DNA of 64,000 nucleotides from Pontibacter aydingkolensis (GCF_019443125.1 NZ_JAHYXK010000012.1:62001-126000), one strand, 5' to 3'. Shown: positions 26,253 to 35,691, counted from the first letter of the stretch. Numbers and translations are program-made. The notes: generated by a model from the sequence alone, not told the origin.

Positions 26253-29200
26253 GTGTAAGAGGGTTGTGCCTGCTGTTGCTGCTGTTCTGGCTTAGCTTTC
26301 CGCTGGTAGCCCAAACCACTTTTAGTAACCAGCGCTGCAAACTGCTGCCTGTTACCGGAGAGGCATTTATACTTGACTCACTCACCGTCGAGCCCGGCAC
26401 CATTTCAGTTGTGCACCCCCACAAAGAACAATTTGCCTTTGACTATAACTACAGTACACAAGAGTTTAGGTTTACCCGGTTTCCTGCGGCGGATTCTATT
26501 CTGATAGACCGTGCTGGCACTCTGATTCCTGCGCCAGATTCTGTGCTGGTTTGTTTCAGGGTAATGCCGCTTAACCTTACTAAACCAGCTTTTAAGCGCG
26601 ATATTACAAAGCTGGAGCTAAACCCATTCCAGCGAAATGTTTACCAAGAAGATATCAGCACCAAAGAAGAAATCTTCAGGACACCGGGGCTAAATAAAAC
26701 AGGAAGTATAAGCAGGGGTATTTCGTTTGGCAACACCCAAAGTGTTTTTGTAAACTCTGCGCTGAACTTGCAACTGGACGGTAAACTTACTGAGGATATA
26801 AGTATAACAGCCGCTATCACTGACCAAAACATCCCTTTTCAGCCGGAAGGCAATACCCAGCAGCTGCAGGAATTCGATAAAGTATACATTACGCTTAATC
26901 ACAAACAATGGCAGTTAACAGCCGGGGATGTGGTGCTGCGTAACAAACCTTCATACTTTCTGCAGTACTACAAAAATGTGCAGGGCGCAGCTTTCGAAAC
27001 CGTATTCGGTAAATCGCCGGAGAGGCAGGGCGTAACAGCAGTGGCAGCTTCGGTATCAAAAGGCAAGTTTGCCTCGCAGCAGGTAGAACCTTTGGAGGGA
27101 GTTCTAGGGCCTTACCGGTTACGCGGCCCTAACAACGAACGCTTTATTATTGTGTTAGCTAACTCGGAGCGGGTTTTTATTGACGGCAGGCTACTTACTA
27201 GAGGCTACGACTACGATTATGTGATTGACTATAACCAGGCCGAGATTACCTTTACCACACGCCATGTCATTACCCGAAACACACGCATCAGGGTAGACTT
27301 TGAGTACTCGGACCAGAACTACAGCCGGGGCATCTATACGTTGAACCACTACCAGAACATGGGCAAACTGAAAGTATACGGCAACTACTACAATGAGTCC
27401 GATAACCCGAATAACCTTATTAACCTGGACCTGCAGGACGAGCAGAAGCGCCTGCTGGCAAGTATAGGCGATAACCTGGATCAGGCTGTAACCCCAGGCG
27501 CCGATAGTGTTGCTTTTGACCCGAGCCAGATCCTGTATGCCCGTCGCGATACGGTTTACAATAACGGGCAAAGTATGGCCAGCGTTTATGTGTACAGCAA
27601 TAATCCCGAGAATGCCTTTTACAATGTACGCTTTACAGAGGTAGGAGCTAACCAAGGGGATTATGTGGCATCTACGGATGCTGTAAATGGCAGGGTATAC
27701 CGTTGGGTTGCACCTGTTAACGGTGTGCCACAGGGTAACTTTGCACCGGTTCGGATATTGCCTACACCCCGAAAAAAACAGTTAATGACCTTTGGCGGTA
27801 ACTACGAACTCCAGAAAGGTGTAAATGTATTTGCCGAAGGGGCAGCCTCAGAGAACGACCTTAACCGCTTTTCGGATGTTGATTCCGGCGACGATAAGGG
27901 AAAGGCCGTACGCTTGGGCTATACTGTTCAGGATAAGGAAATAGAGTTACTTGGGAAGTATAAACTAAATAGTACCTTAAACTACGAATACACCGATCAG
28001 AACTTTAGCCCTATAGATCGTTACCGGCCTATAGAGTTTGACCGTGACTGGAGTTTGCCGCTTAACAATGAAAACGCAGAAGATCACATTTTTAATTTCT
28101 CGTTAGGAGCTGCAAAGGATGCTGCCAACTTTTTTAATTACCGCATCAGCCGTCGCTACCGCGATGAGCAGCTGGATGGCGTGCAGCATTACCTCGACGC
28201 CTGGAAAAAGCTGGGACGCGTGGAGTTGCGAAACAACTTTTTTATGCTCAACAGCGAACAGCAGGAGCGTGAGTCGGAATGGTACCGGGGTGATGTGGGC
28301 GTAAAGTATAATCTGAGTAAAATTGCTCCGGGCTATATCTATCGTTTCGATAAAAATAAACTAACCGCGCTGGGCACCGACTCTGTGACAGGCTCTGCCA
28401 TGTACTTTGATGAGCATGTAGTTTACATTGAGAGTGCCGATACAGCACGTACCCGCTTTCGTGTAGACTACAGTTACCGTAAAGACCTGCGCCCAACCGG
28501 AACCGGTGAACTCGGCCTCCCGGAAGTCGGGCAGACTTACAATGCCATACTGCAAACTTTACTTGGCCCTGAAAGCGATCTGGCAGTACAGGCCACTTAC
28601 CGCAAATTAGACCTGGAGAATGCCAAGAATGAAGAAAATGTACAAGCACGTACAGACTGGAATGCCGGTTTTCTGAATGGAAGTTTCAGGTCGGAGATGA
28701 GTTATTCGATAGGCACCGGACGAGAACTGAAGCGTGTTTTCATTTTCAGGGAAACTCTGCCGGGGCAGGGTACGCATTACCTTCGTGAAGGCGGCAACCT
28801 AAACGACCTTAATGATTACCTGGAAGCACAGACTGTAGACCAGCAGCGCTACATAAAAATTTTCTTGCCTACAGATGAGTATGTAAACGCATATACCAAC
28901 CGCTTTACGTACCGCCTCAACACCAATAGCCCGCGCAGCTGGCGCAGCCAGAAAGGTATAAAGGGGCTGGCCTCCAAATTCTCGATGCTCAGTTTTGTAA
29001 GTATAGATAAGAAAACAACCGACAGCGACCTGGGTAACCGCTTCAACCCATTTAGCCAGAATTTTGAAGATGAGTTCCTGATCTCGATGGCAAAGTCGCT
29101 GCGGAACACATTATACTATAACCGCAGCAATCCACAGTATGGCGTGGAATATACGGCGCAGCAAAATCAGCAGAAGTCTTTATTGGCCAACGGTACCGAA

Positions 29201-29740
29201 ACACGCAATGTAGGCAGCCACCAGTTAGTTGGCAGGTTAAACCTGAACGAGGTGCTAAGCACACAGTTAAGAGCAGTGCAGGCTATCCGCGAGAACCAGT
29301 CCAACTTTCTTGAATCGAAGAACTTCCGGATTGTGTCGCAGGAGTTAACGCCGGAGCTTTCTTACCAGCCCAACACCCGTTTGAGGTTTACGGGCACGTA
29401 TCAGTTTGCTAACCGTGAAAATGAGTTTGCTCCTGAAGATGATAAACAAGAGGCCATATTTAACGAACTAGGGCTTGAGGCAAAACTGAGCCAGGTAAGT
29501 AAGCGGACCGTAACTGGTAACTTCCGGTTTGTGAACATAAAGTATACTGGCAACATCAATTCGTATGTAGGTTACGAGATATTAAATGCGCTACGCCCCG
29601 GCAACAACCTCACCTGGTCGCTAAACCTGCAGCAACGCCTGAGCAACGGCCTTAACATCGCGCTTAATTACGATGGCCGCAAAGCCAACGGAATAGGGGC
29701 AGTGCATACAGGGAGAACGCAGGTGTCGGTGCTCTTCTAG
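26249..29740 (+). CDS. Large secreted, probably outer-membrane barrel protein of unknown function
   Basis: A 1163-residue protein with a signal peptide (GLCLLLLLFWLSFPLVAQ). I do not recognise a named domain. Residues about 150-230 contain NKTGSISRGISFGN and LDGKLTEDISITAAITDQN, followed by LQEFDKVYITLNHKQWQLTAGD, a pattern seen in large Bacteroidota surface proteins. The C-terminal half is rich in alternating aromatic and polar residues with many Tyr and Arg, ending LNIALNYDGRKANG...TQVSVLF, which looks like beta strands of an outer-membrane barrel. Its start overlaps the kinase stop by 4 bases, so the two are translationally coupled and may act together in envelope sensing (inference). Confidence 0.75.
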   Translation: MSVRGLCLLLLLFWLSFPLVAQTTFSNQRCKLLPVTGEAFILDSLTVEPGTISVVHPHKEQFAFDYNYSTQEFRFTRFPAADSILIDRAGTLIPAPDSVLVCFRVMPLNLTKPAFKRDITKLELNPFQRNVYQEDISTKEEIFRTPGLNKTGSISRGISFGNTQSVFVNSALNLQLDGKLTEDISITAAITDQNIPFQPEGNTQQLQEFDKVYITLNHKQWQLTAGDVVLRNKPSYFLQYYKNVQGAAFETVFGKSPERQGVTAVAASVSKGKFASQQVEPLEGVLGPYRLRGPNNERFIIVLANSERVFIDGRLLTRGYDYDYVIDYNQAEITFTTRHVITRNTRIRVDFEYSDQNYSRGIYTLNHYQNMGKLKVYGNYYNESDNPNNLINLDLQDEQKRLLASIGDNLDQAVTPGADSVAFDPSQILYARRDTVYNNGQSMASVYVYSNNPENAFYNVRFTEVGANQGDYVASTDAVNGRVYRWVAPVNGVPQGNFAPVRILPTPRKKQLMTFGGNYELQKGVNVFAEGAASENDLNRFSDVDSGDDKGKAVRLGYTVQDKEIELLGKYKLNSTLNYEYTDQNFSPIDRYRPIEFDRDWSLPLNNENAEDHIFNFSLGAAKDAANFFNYRISRRYRDEQLDGVQHYLDAWKKLGRVELRNNFFMLNSEQQERESEWYRGDVGVKYNLSKIAPGYIYRFDKNKLTALGTDSVTGSAMYFDEHVVYIESADTARTRFRVDYSYRKDLRPTGTGELGLPEVGQTYNAILQTLLGPESDLAVQATYRKLDLENAKNEENVQARTDWNAGFLNGSFRSEMSYSIGTGRELKRVFIFRETLPGQGTHYLREGGNLNDLNDYLEAQTVDQQRYIKIFLPTDEYVNAYTNRFTYRLNTNSPRSWRSQKGIKGLASKFSMLSFVSIDKKTTDSDLGNRFNPFSQNFEDEFLISMAKSLRNTLYYNRSNPQYGVEYTAQQNQQKSLLANGTETRNVGSHQLVGRLNLNEVLSTQLRAVQAIRENQSNFLESKNFRIVSQELTPELSYQPNTRLRFTGTYQFANRENEFAPEDDKQEAIFNELGLEAKLSQVSKRTVTGNFRFVNIKYTGNINSYVGYEILNALRPGNNLTWSLNLQQRLSNGLNIALNYDGRKANGIGAVHTGRTQVSVLF

Positions 29741-29773
29741 ACCGGTGATTAAGGGGATTTTAGTGATTGGGAT
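29740..29773 (-). repeat. 34-bp intergenic repeat, copy 1 (abuts a stop codon)
   Basis: Starting with the last base of the TAG of the preceding gene, this sequence (ACCGGTGATTAAGGGG then ATTTTAGTGATTGGGAT) is the inverted counterpart of 30392-30425 (29 of 34 positions agree) and of 30991-31024. Copies 1 and 2 face each other across the GxxExxY gene. Confidence 0.8.
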
Positions 29774-29793
29774 AGATTTTCTTTGCCTAAAGG

Positions 29794-29844
<51 letters not shown>

Positions 29845-29914
29845 CGGCAGATTTGAATTTTAATTGATGGTTTGTAGTTGAGTTGTTTTATGATTTCAAT
29901 TGATCATTGTAAAC

Positions 29915-30342
29915 ATGTACAAAGCTACTCAGTTAGATGGTTTGCAGAATGTGCTTAGCAGAAGCCATAAGTATGCGGATATTACCTCAAAGTCATTGGC
30001 TCCTCAATGGAGGTTCATTGCATTTTAAAAAATGGGTTTCAGGAGGTAATTTATCAGCGTGCCTTGGAAAAGGAAATGCAGTTACAAGGCCTGAAAATTA
30101 AGAGAGAATTCGAAATGCCAATTTTCTACAAAGGAGAAAAAGTTGGAGGCAGAAGGGTTGATTTTCTTGTAGACGGAATTATACCAGTTGAAATAAAGGC
30201 CGTTGCTAAACTAGAAGATGTGCATTTGGCGCAGGCAGTAAATTACCTCGAAGCCTACAATCTGGAAATAGGTATGCTGTTAAATTTCGGATCAAAAAGC
30301 CTTGAGTTCAGAAGACTTATCAACCCAAAGTATAAATCATAA
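29915..30342 (+). pseudogene. GxxExxY family gene with one-base frameshift
   Basis: The frame from ATG 29915 encodes a start like that of GxxExxY proteins and reads HKYADITSK up to about 29992; the family then continues in the next frame as VIGSSMEVHCILKNGFQEVIYQRALEKEM and on to a normal C terminus at 30342. The name-giving motif appears as GFQEVIY, and the PD-(D/E)XK-like core as RRVDFLVDG and VEIKAV. One missing base near 29993 separates the halves. A shorter open frame from ATG 30007 encodes 111 residues and could still yield a truncated protein. The function of the family is unknown. The gene lies between inverted copies of a 34-bp repeat. Confidence 0.8.
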
Positions 30343-30391
30343 AAGACTTCTCTACTGAAAATAATCTTTTTAAGCTTATTAGAGAAAATCA

Positions 30392-30425
30392 ATCCCAATC
30401 ATTAAAATCCCATTAATCTGTGGTC
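30392..30425 (+). repeat. 34-bp intergenic repeat, copy 2
   Basis: ATCCCAATCATTAAAATCCC followed by ATTAATCTGTGGTC. It abuts and overlaps the stop codon (30424-30426) of the minus-strand YCII-like gene and is inverted relative to copy 1. Confidence 0.8.
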
Positions 30426-30882
30426 AGGGTTTCATTTTCGCTATTTTCTCACTAGCCGGCAAGTACATCGGCAGCGCAGCAGAACCATACCACGGATAAA
30501 GTTCTATATCAAAAATCTTGGCCTTAACAGCAGGGTCCGTTTCGACTAGCTTCTGTGCTTCTTCTACAGTCTTCACATCAAGTATAAAAATACCGCGGTA
30601 AGTCTTATCGTTCTTGCCCAACGGACCTGCTACAACTAACTTTCCCTCTTTTGCCAGCCTGCCAATATTCTCCATGTGTCCCCGGAAATATTTATTCAAC
30701 TCTTCTTTGTCAGTGGTGGTGTTAGAGCCGGTTTTAAGTATAGCCAGCACATACTGCTTCATACCATTATCATCAGCACCCAGCGAGTCGGCTAACGCCT
30801 TGTTGTAAGCTGGATTTTGAGCCTGCACATTGGCGGCAAAACCAACACAGAAAAATATAGCAAGGGCAAAAATATATTTCAT
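30424..30882 (-). CDS. Exported YCII-related domain protein
   Basis: From ATG 30882 this encodes 152 residues; an upstream TTG would add four residues before the Lys of the signal peptide and is less likely. Residues 1-22 form a signal peptide (KYIFALAIFFCVGFAANVQA). The rest resembles YCII/YciI-like ferredoxin-fold domains: KQYVLAILKTGSN, HMENIGRLAKEGKLVVAGPL and GIFILDVKTVEEAQKLVETDP. YciI domains occur in small enzymes of uncertain activity, and the exported version is common in Bacteroidota. Function unknown. It stands alone between copies of the 34-bp repeat. Confidence 0.85.
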   Translation of the reverse strand: MKYIFALAIFFCVGFAANVQAQNPAYNKALADSLGADDNGMKQYVLAILKTGSNTTTDKEELNKYFRGHMENIGRLAKEGKLVVAGPLGKNDKTYRGIFILDVKTVEEAQKLVETDPAVKAKIFDIELYPWYGSAALPMYLPASEKIAKMKP

Positions 30883-30990
30883 AAGTATAAGCAAACTTTA
30901 ATAAGAATTCTGAATCTATAAATTACATCTTTTAAATAATAGGCAAGTATAGCCTAAACCATACTTGCCCTAATCGTTATTTAGAAAATC

Positions 30991-31024
30991 ACTCTAATCA
31001 TTAAAATCCCCTTAATCACCGGTC
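30991..31024 (+). repeat. 34-bp intergenic repeat, copy 3 (abuts hldD stop)
   Basis: Contains AATCATTAAAATCCCC followed by TTAATCACCGGTC and ends at the hldD stop codon. It shares a core of about 26 bases with copy 1, differing at one position there. On the minus strand it begins directly after the stop, as the other copies do after their genes. Confidence 0.8.
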
Positions 31025-31989
31025 TAGTAATACTTTCCCGGTATCAAGTAATTCTGCACGTAATCCTTTACACCCTCTTCCAAAGTATAAAACGGCTTGT
31101 CGTACCCGATAGAGCGAAGCTTACTCATGTTGGCCTCCGTAAAGTACTGGTAGTTGTCGCGCAGGTTCTCAGGGGTATCCATGAAATCAATTTCAGGGGT
31201 TATACCCATGGCATCAAAAGTGTTAAGCGCTAATGCCATAAAAGTGCGTGCCTTGCCGGAGCCCAGATTGTAAATTCCTGAGTTTTTACGGTGGTGCATC
31301 AAAAACATGCACACTTCCACCACATCCTTCACATACACAAAATCACGCATCTGCTCGCCATCAGCAAAATCTGGGTGGTGTGAGCGGAACAGCTTCATGC
31401 TACCTTTTTCCTTTATCTGGTTATAAGCATGGAAAATAACTGAGGCCATTTTGCCTTTGTGGTACTCGTTAGGGCCATACACGTTAAAGAACTTTAGGCC
31501 AGCCCAGAAGAACGGCTTGGCTGTTTGCTCAAGTGCCCAGATGTCGAAATCGTTCTTGGAGTCACCGTAAGGGTTAAGCGGTTTTAGAAGCGGAATGGTA
31601 GCCTCATCGTCGTCGTAACCTAAGGTGCCGGAGCCGTAGGTAGCAGCCGAAGATGCATATACCAACGGAATCTGGTATTCGCAGCAGGCATTCCATACTT
31701 TCTTGGAGTAGTTCAGGTTAAGCAAGTCGAACACATCTTTGTTAAACTCGGTAGTGTCGGTGCGGGCCCCCAGGTGGAAGATAAACTCTACTTCTTCGTA
31801 GTTCTCGTCCAGCCACTCAAAAAAAGCGTCGCGGTCTACATACTCTTTTATTTTTTTGCCTTTTAGATTGCTCTCTTTTTTGGCTACCGAAAAGTTATCT
31901 ACTACTACTATGTCGTTAAAGTTGGCTTGGTTTAGTCTGCTTACTAGGCAGCTCGCGATAAAGCCTGCCGCACCGGTTACTACTATCAT
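31024..31989 (-). CDS. hldD: ADP-L-glycero-D-manno-heptose 6-epimerase
   Basis: A 321-residue short-chain dehydrogenase/epimerase that makes the heptose donor for lipopolysaccharide core. It has the NAD-binding GAAGFIAS near the N terminus, HLGARTDTTEF typical of HldD, the catalytic region YASSAATYGSG with NPYGDSKNDFD (Tyr-x3-Lys), and FNVYGPNEYHKGKMASVIFH. Length matches the family (about 310-330). It is transcribed away from the ABC importer genes. Its presence fits a Gram-negative envelope and agrees with lpxB nearby. Confidence 0.95.
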   Translation of the reverse strand: MIVVTGAAGFIASCLVSRLNQANFNDIVVVDNFSVAKKESNLKGKKIKEYVDRDAFFEWLDENYEEVEFIFHLGARTDTTEFNKDVFDLLNLNYSKKVWNACCEYQIPLVYASSAATYGSGTLGYDDDEATIPLLKPLNPYGDSKNDFDIWALEQTAKPFFWAGLKFFNVYGPNEYHKGKMASVIFHAYNQIKEKGSMKLFRSHHPDFADGEQMRDFVYVKDVVEVCMFLMHHRKNSGIYNLGSGKARTFMALALNTFDAMGITPEIDFMDTPENLRDNYQYFTEANMSKLRSIGYDKPFYTLEEGVKDYVQNYLIPGKYY

Positions 31990-32078
31990 AGGTTTAAATT
32001 AAATCCTGTATCGAAATTTGCGCTAAATTTACGAAAATAAACTACGCAACCTTGGCAATACGCACCTATACTTTGGCA

Positions 32079-32996
32079 ATGAACACGAAGCCTATGCTTT
32101 TGAAGTATACCATACTTTGTGTTGCTGCTTTCATACTTTTGCTGATTTGTGGCTGCGGTAGTAATACGCATAAAGATGAAGCAGCTGCGAGAATCATACT
32201 TGAAGATGACCTGGGGCGAAAGCTGGAACTAAAAAGCCAGCCAAAGCGTGTCTTTGCCTTTGCCTCTTCTATGACGGAAATGCTGTATGCAGTGCTCGAT
32301 ACCAGTACTATTATTGCCAGAACCCCGAACGACGATTATCCCGCAGCTGTTTATTCTAAGCCAATAGTTAGCAATTACCCGGTAGATTATGAGCAAGTAC
32401 TGCAGCTAAAGCCGGACCTGATTTTTACTGTTGAGGGCATTACACCGCTGGATGTGGCGGAGAGGCTAGGGGAGCTGGGTGTGCCGGTTTATTATCAGAA
32501 GTATAGAACCGTAGAAGACGTTTTTACCGGCATGGAGAAAATTGGCCAAATTATGGGTCGGGAAAAGGAGGCTCACTACCTAGCTGATTCTCTTCGTAAA
32601 GAGGTATCAAGTATGGCTCAAAAGTATAAAAATGTAAAGCAGCCGCAGCAGGTGTTGGCTATCACCTGGAAAGATCCGATTTATGTATACGGGCAAAACA
32701 CCATCTTTACAGATAAACTCAGAATTTTAGGCGCAGAGAATGCCGTGAAGGAAGTCTTTGAGCAACCTTATCCGGCGCTTACCCGCGAGTACATTTTAAA
32801 GCTTGACCCGGATGTATTGCTGGGAGGTTCTAAAGAAAAACTGGAAAACGAATTTTTCGGCCTTTACCCGGAGCTGCGAAAAATAAAAGCATATCAGAAT
32901 AACCGCATCTACGACCCAACCGACAATTTACAGTCCAGGCCAGGACCACGGATAGTAGAGTCGCTGAGGGAGTTGGAGGGCTTTTTATACCCATGA
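32079..32996 (+). CDS. ABC transporter substrate-binding lipoprotein (BtuF/FepB-like)
   Basis: From ATG 32079 it has 305 residues (a TTG nine codons upstream and an ATG five codons downstream are alternatives). The signal peptide ends in a lipobox, LLLICGCGSN. The mature part is a helical-backbone metal receptor fold with DLGRKLELKSQPKRVFAFASSMTEMLYA, LQLKPDLIFT and the C-terminal RPGPRIVESLRELEGFL. Such proteins bind corrinoids, heme or ferric siderophores; the substrate cannot be told from sequence. The stop codon overlaps the permease start (ATGA). No ATPase gene is adjacent. Confidence 0.9.
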   Translation: MNTKPMLLKYTILCVAAFILLLICGCGSNTHKDEAAARIILEDDLGRKLELKSQPKRVFAFASSMTEMLYAVLDTSTIIARTPNDDYPAAVYSKPIVSNYPVDYEQVLQLKPDLIFTVEGITPLDVAERLGELGVPVYYQKYRTVEDVFTGMEKIGQIMGREKEAHYLADSLRKEVSSMAQKYKNVKQPQQVLAITWKDPIYVYGQNTIFTDKLRILGAENAVKEVFEQPYPALTREYILKLDPDVLLGGSKEKLENEFFGLYPELRKIKAYQNNRIYDPTDNLQSRPGPRIVESLRELEGFLYP

Positions 32997-34003
32997 TAGG
33001 CCGTAGTTTATACTTTATACTTGCACTGCTGCTTATTGTGGTAGTGTTGGGGCTGGGGTTGCAGGTAGGTTCTTTCGAGGCCAATGCTGCTACCATTTGG
33101 GATGCCATTTTCCACTACGATGCCAACAATACAACCCACTTTGCCATACTTCATCTGCGCTTGCCGCGTTTGCTGCTGGCTTTGGTAGTTGGTGCATCGC
33201 TGGCTTTTTGCGGTTACCTGATGCAGGCGATGGTAAACAACGGCCTTGCCGATCCATACTTGCTGGGTACGGCTTCAGGAGCATCATTAGGTGCTGTTAT
33301 CGTCTTCTTTGGCTTTGTGCCTGTAAGTATGGCCGGTTTATACTTGCCATCTGTTTTTGCTTTTGCAGGTGCATTTCTGGTTACGCTGGTGGTGGTTATA
33401 CTTGGCTATCGTAAGCGGCAGCTTATCCCGAGCCAAATGCTGCTGGCCGGCATTGCCATGAGTTCGCTTTGTACGGCTATGGTTGGTATGCTCACTTTTC
33501 TGTCAGATTCTGAGGGTAAACTGAAGTCAGTTATTTTCTGGTCGATGGGGAGTTTTGAGCGGGCAACCTGGCAACTGGTGGCGTATCCGGCTGTTACTAT
33601 TTTACTGGCGCTTTTGTTTTTTGCCTTTTATCAGAAACAACTAAACATACTTTTGTTAGGCTCGGAGCGGGCGCAGGCAATGGGAGTAAAAGTGGCCCAA
33701 ACCAGGTGGGTAATTATGGGCGTGGTATCGGTGGTTACGGGTTTTGCTGTGGCTACTTCAGGTCCGGTTGGTTTTGTTGGTTTGATCATACCGCATGTAA
33801 CGCGTGCTGTGATGGGAACAACAGGCCGTGGTAACCTGCTTTTCTGTGCTTTTGCAGGCGGTTTTTTTATGCTTTTGTGTGATTTGCTGTCGCGTGTAAT
33901 TTATCCGCCGGCTGGTCTGCCAATTGGAATCATTACTTCGTTCTTTGGTGTTCCTTTCTTCGTATATTTGCTGTTCAAAAAGAATTACAATTTTAGAGGT
34001 TAA
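32993..34003 (+). CDS. FecCD/BtuC family ABC transporter permease
   Basis: A 336-residue permease with about ten helices. Typical stretches are LRLPRLLLALVVGASLAFCG, NNGLADPYLLGTASGASLGA, LLLGSERAQAMGV and SGPVGFVGLIIPHVTRAVMG, the last containing the coupling loop that contacts the ATPase. It overlaps the substrate-binding gene by 4 bases and ends directly before the pterin synthase gene. The third component (a BtuD/FecE-type ATPase) normally follows; here its place is taken by an unrelated enzyme. Confidence 0.93.
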   Translation: MIGRSLYFILALLLIVVVLGLGLQVGSFEANAATIWDAIFHYDANNTTHFAILHLRLPRLLLALVVGASLAFCGYLMQAMVNNGLADPYLLGTASGASLGAVIVFFGFVPVSMAGLYLPSVFAFAGAFLVTLVVVILGYRKRQLIPSQMLLAGIAMSSLCTAMVGMLTFLSDSEGKLKSVIFWSMGSFERATWQLVAYPAVTILLALLFFAFYQKQLNILLLGSERAQAMGVKVAQTRWVIMGVVSVVTGFAVATSGPVGFVGLIIPHVTRAVMGTTGRGNLLFCAFAGGFFMLLCDLLSRVIYPPAGLPIGIITSFFGVPFFVYLLFKKNYNFRG

Positions 34004-34429
34004 ATGATTTACGTAAGCAGGTTAGAGCACTTTAATGCAGCCCACAAGCTGTATAACCCGAATTGGTCGATGGCGAAGAATAAAGAAGTGTTCGGCCCTT
34101 GTGCCAACGTTAACTGGCATGGCCACAATTTTGAGCTTATCACTACTGTAAAAGGCAAGCCAGACCCTGACACGGGTTTTGTTATTGACCTGAAGCAACT
34201 GAGCACGCTTATCCGCAAGCACATCATCGAAAAGGTAGACCACAAGAACCTGAACATGGATGTGCCTTTTATGGAAGGCAAACTGGCCAGCACCGAAAAC
34301 CTGACCATTGAGTTCTGGAAAATTCTGGAGCCTCGCATTACAGAAATTACCGGCGGCAGAGCAAAATTACACAGCCTGAAACTGTACGAAACACCACGTA
34401 ACTACGTAGAGTATTTTGGTGAGGAATAA
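34004..34429 (+). CDS. 6-pyruvoyl-/6-carboxy-tetrahydropterin synthase family protein
   Basis: A 141-residue tunnelling-fold enzyme. Zinc ligands are His in FNAAHKLYN and the HGH pair; the catalytic Cys is in FGPCANVNWHGHN. The Cys is separated from HGH by five residues, as in 6-pyruvoyl-tetrahydropterin synthases, rather than the three of Escherichia coli QueD. It may therefore act in pterin or in queuosine/7-deazaguanine synthesis; the split cannot be made here. DHKNLN and STENLTIEFW are conserved active-site stretches. Its ATG directly follows the permease stop, so it is probably co-transcribed with the importer. Confidence 0.88.
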   Translation: MIYVSRLEHFNAAHKLYNPNWSMAKNKEVFGPCANVNWHGHNFELITTVKGKPDPDTGFVIDLKQLSTLIRKHIIEKVDHKNLNMDVPFMEGKLASTENLTIEFWKILEPRITEITGGRAKLHSLKLYETPRNYVEYFGEE

Positions 34430-34498
34430 TCCTTCCACTACAATCCCAATTTTTATTTTTACCGCCTTTACAGGTAGCCCAGAAAGTACACGGATTGC

Positions 34499-35620
34499 AT
34501 GAAATATTACATTATAGCTGGCGAGCGTTCCGGTGACTTACATGCCTCAAATTTAATAAAGCAACTGCGCCTGCAGGACCCTGATGCGGAAATCCGCGGT
34601 TGGGGCGGCGACATGATGCAGGCAGCCGGTATGAACCTGGTGCGCCACTACCAGGAAATGGCCTTTATGGGTTTTGCCGAGGTATTCAAAAGCTTGCGCA
34701 AAATTTTGGGTTTCCTGAAAGAGTGTAAGGCCGATATTCAGACCTGGCAGCCTGATGTAGTGATACTGGTAGACTATGCAGGTTTTAATATGCGTGTTGC
34801 TAAGTTTGCCAAGAAGCAGGGCATGAAAGTGTTCTACTACATATCTCCCAAGATATGGGCCTGGAACCAAGGGCGCGTGCACAAGATAAAAAAAGTAGTG
34901 GACCGTATGTTCGTGATCATGCCTTTTGAGGAAGAGTTCTACGGCCGCTTCGATTATAAGGTAGATTATGTGGGCAATCCTGTGAATGACTCTGTTACAG
35001 ACCATGTAGCTGTTTCCGATTTCCGGGCCAAGAACAAAATCTACCACAACAAGCCTATCATTGCCATACTTCCGGGAAGCCGCAAACAGGAGATAGAGAG
35101 CATGCTGGATGTAATGCTCAGCGTACTGCCGTCCTTTCGCGATTACCAGTTTGTGGTGGCTGGGGTATCTAACTTCTCCAAAGAGTATTACGAGCAATAT
35201 AACAAAGACCCAAACATCAAGATTATCTACGACCAGACTTACGATCTGCTGGCGCACTCCAAAGCGGCATTGGTAACGTCAGGTACTGCAACTCTGGAAA
35301 CAGCCTTGTTTAATGTGCCGCAAGTAGTTTGCTATAAAACCAGCGCCATTTCATACTTTATCGCTAAGCTGGTTATTAAAGTCCCATACATTTCGCTGGT
35401 AAACCTCATCGCTAATAAGCCTGTAGTTACCGAGTTAATCCAGGATGACTTTACGCCTAAGAAGATCGTGGCAGAGCTGAAACAGGTATTGTTCGATAAA
35501 TACTTCTTGAAAAAGCAACTGGATGGGTACGAACTGGTGAGAAAGCAAATTGGCAACTACCGTACTGCTGAGCGTGCTGCCGAGCTGATGGTGGATTATT
35601 TGAAGGAAGAGAAAGTATAA
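34499..35620 (+). CDS. lpxB: Lipid-A-disaccharide synthase
   Basis: A 373-residue GT19 glycosyltransferase that joins lipid X and UDP-diacylglucosamine in lipid A synthesis. Signatures are IAGERSGDLHASNLIK at the N terminus, MGFAEVFKSL, LVDYAGFNMRVAKFAKK, YYISPKIWAWNQGR and ILPGSRKQEI. It ends with a Glu/Lys-rich helix. It is preceded by 69 non-coding bases and followed by a long perfect-stem terminator. It pairs functionally with hldD for the outer-membrane lipid. Confidence 0.96.
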   Translation: MKYYIIAGERSGDLHASNLIKQLRLQDPDAEIRGWGGDMMQAAGMNLVRHYQEMAFMGFAEVFKSLRKILGFLKECKADIQTWQPDVVILVDYAGFNMRVAKFAKKQGMKVFYYISPKIWAWNQGRVHKIKKVVDRMFVIMPFEEEFYGRFDYKVDYVGNPVNDSVTDHVAVSDFRAKNKIYHNKPIIAILPGSRKQEIESMLDVMLSVLPSFRDYQFVVAGVSNFSKEYYEQYNKDPNIKIIYDQTYDLLAHSKAALVTSGTATLETALFNVPQVVCYKTSAISYFIAKLVIKVPYISLVNLIANKPVVTELIQDDFTPKKIVAELKQVLFDKYFLKKQLDGYELVRKQIGNYRTAERAAELMVDYLKEEKV

Positions 35621-35634
35621 AATCATAAACTTCG

Positions 35635-35691
35635 AAGTATAAAAAGCAGGAGCCCCAGCTACTTTAGCTGGGGCTCCTGCTTTTTATACTT
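35635..35691. terminator. Perfect 26-bp stem terminator after lpxB
   Basis: Bases 35635-35660 are fully complementary to 35666-35691 around a 5-base loop. The GC-rich centre (GCAGGAGCCCCAGCT) is flanked by A-rich and T-rich arms, so it can end transcription on either strand. The outer arms are AAGTATAA and TTATACTT, the abundant motif of this genome. Confidence 0.9.
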
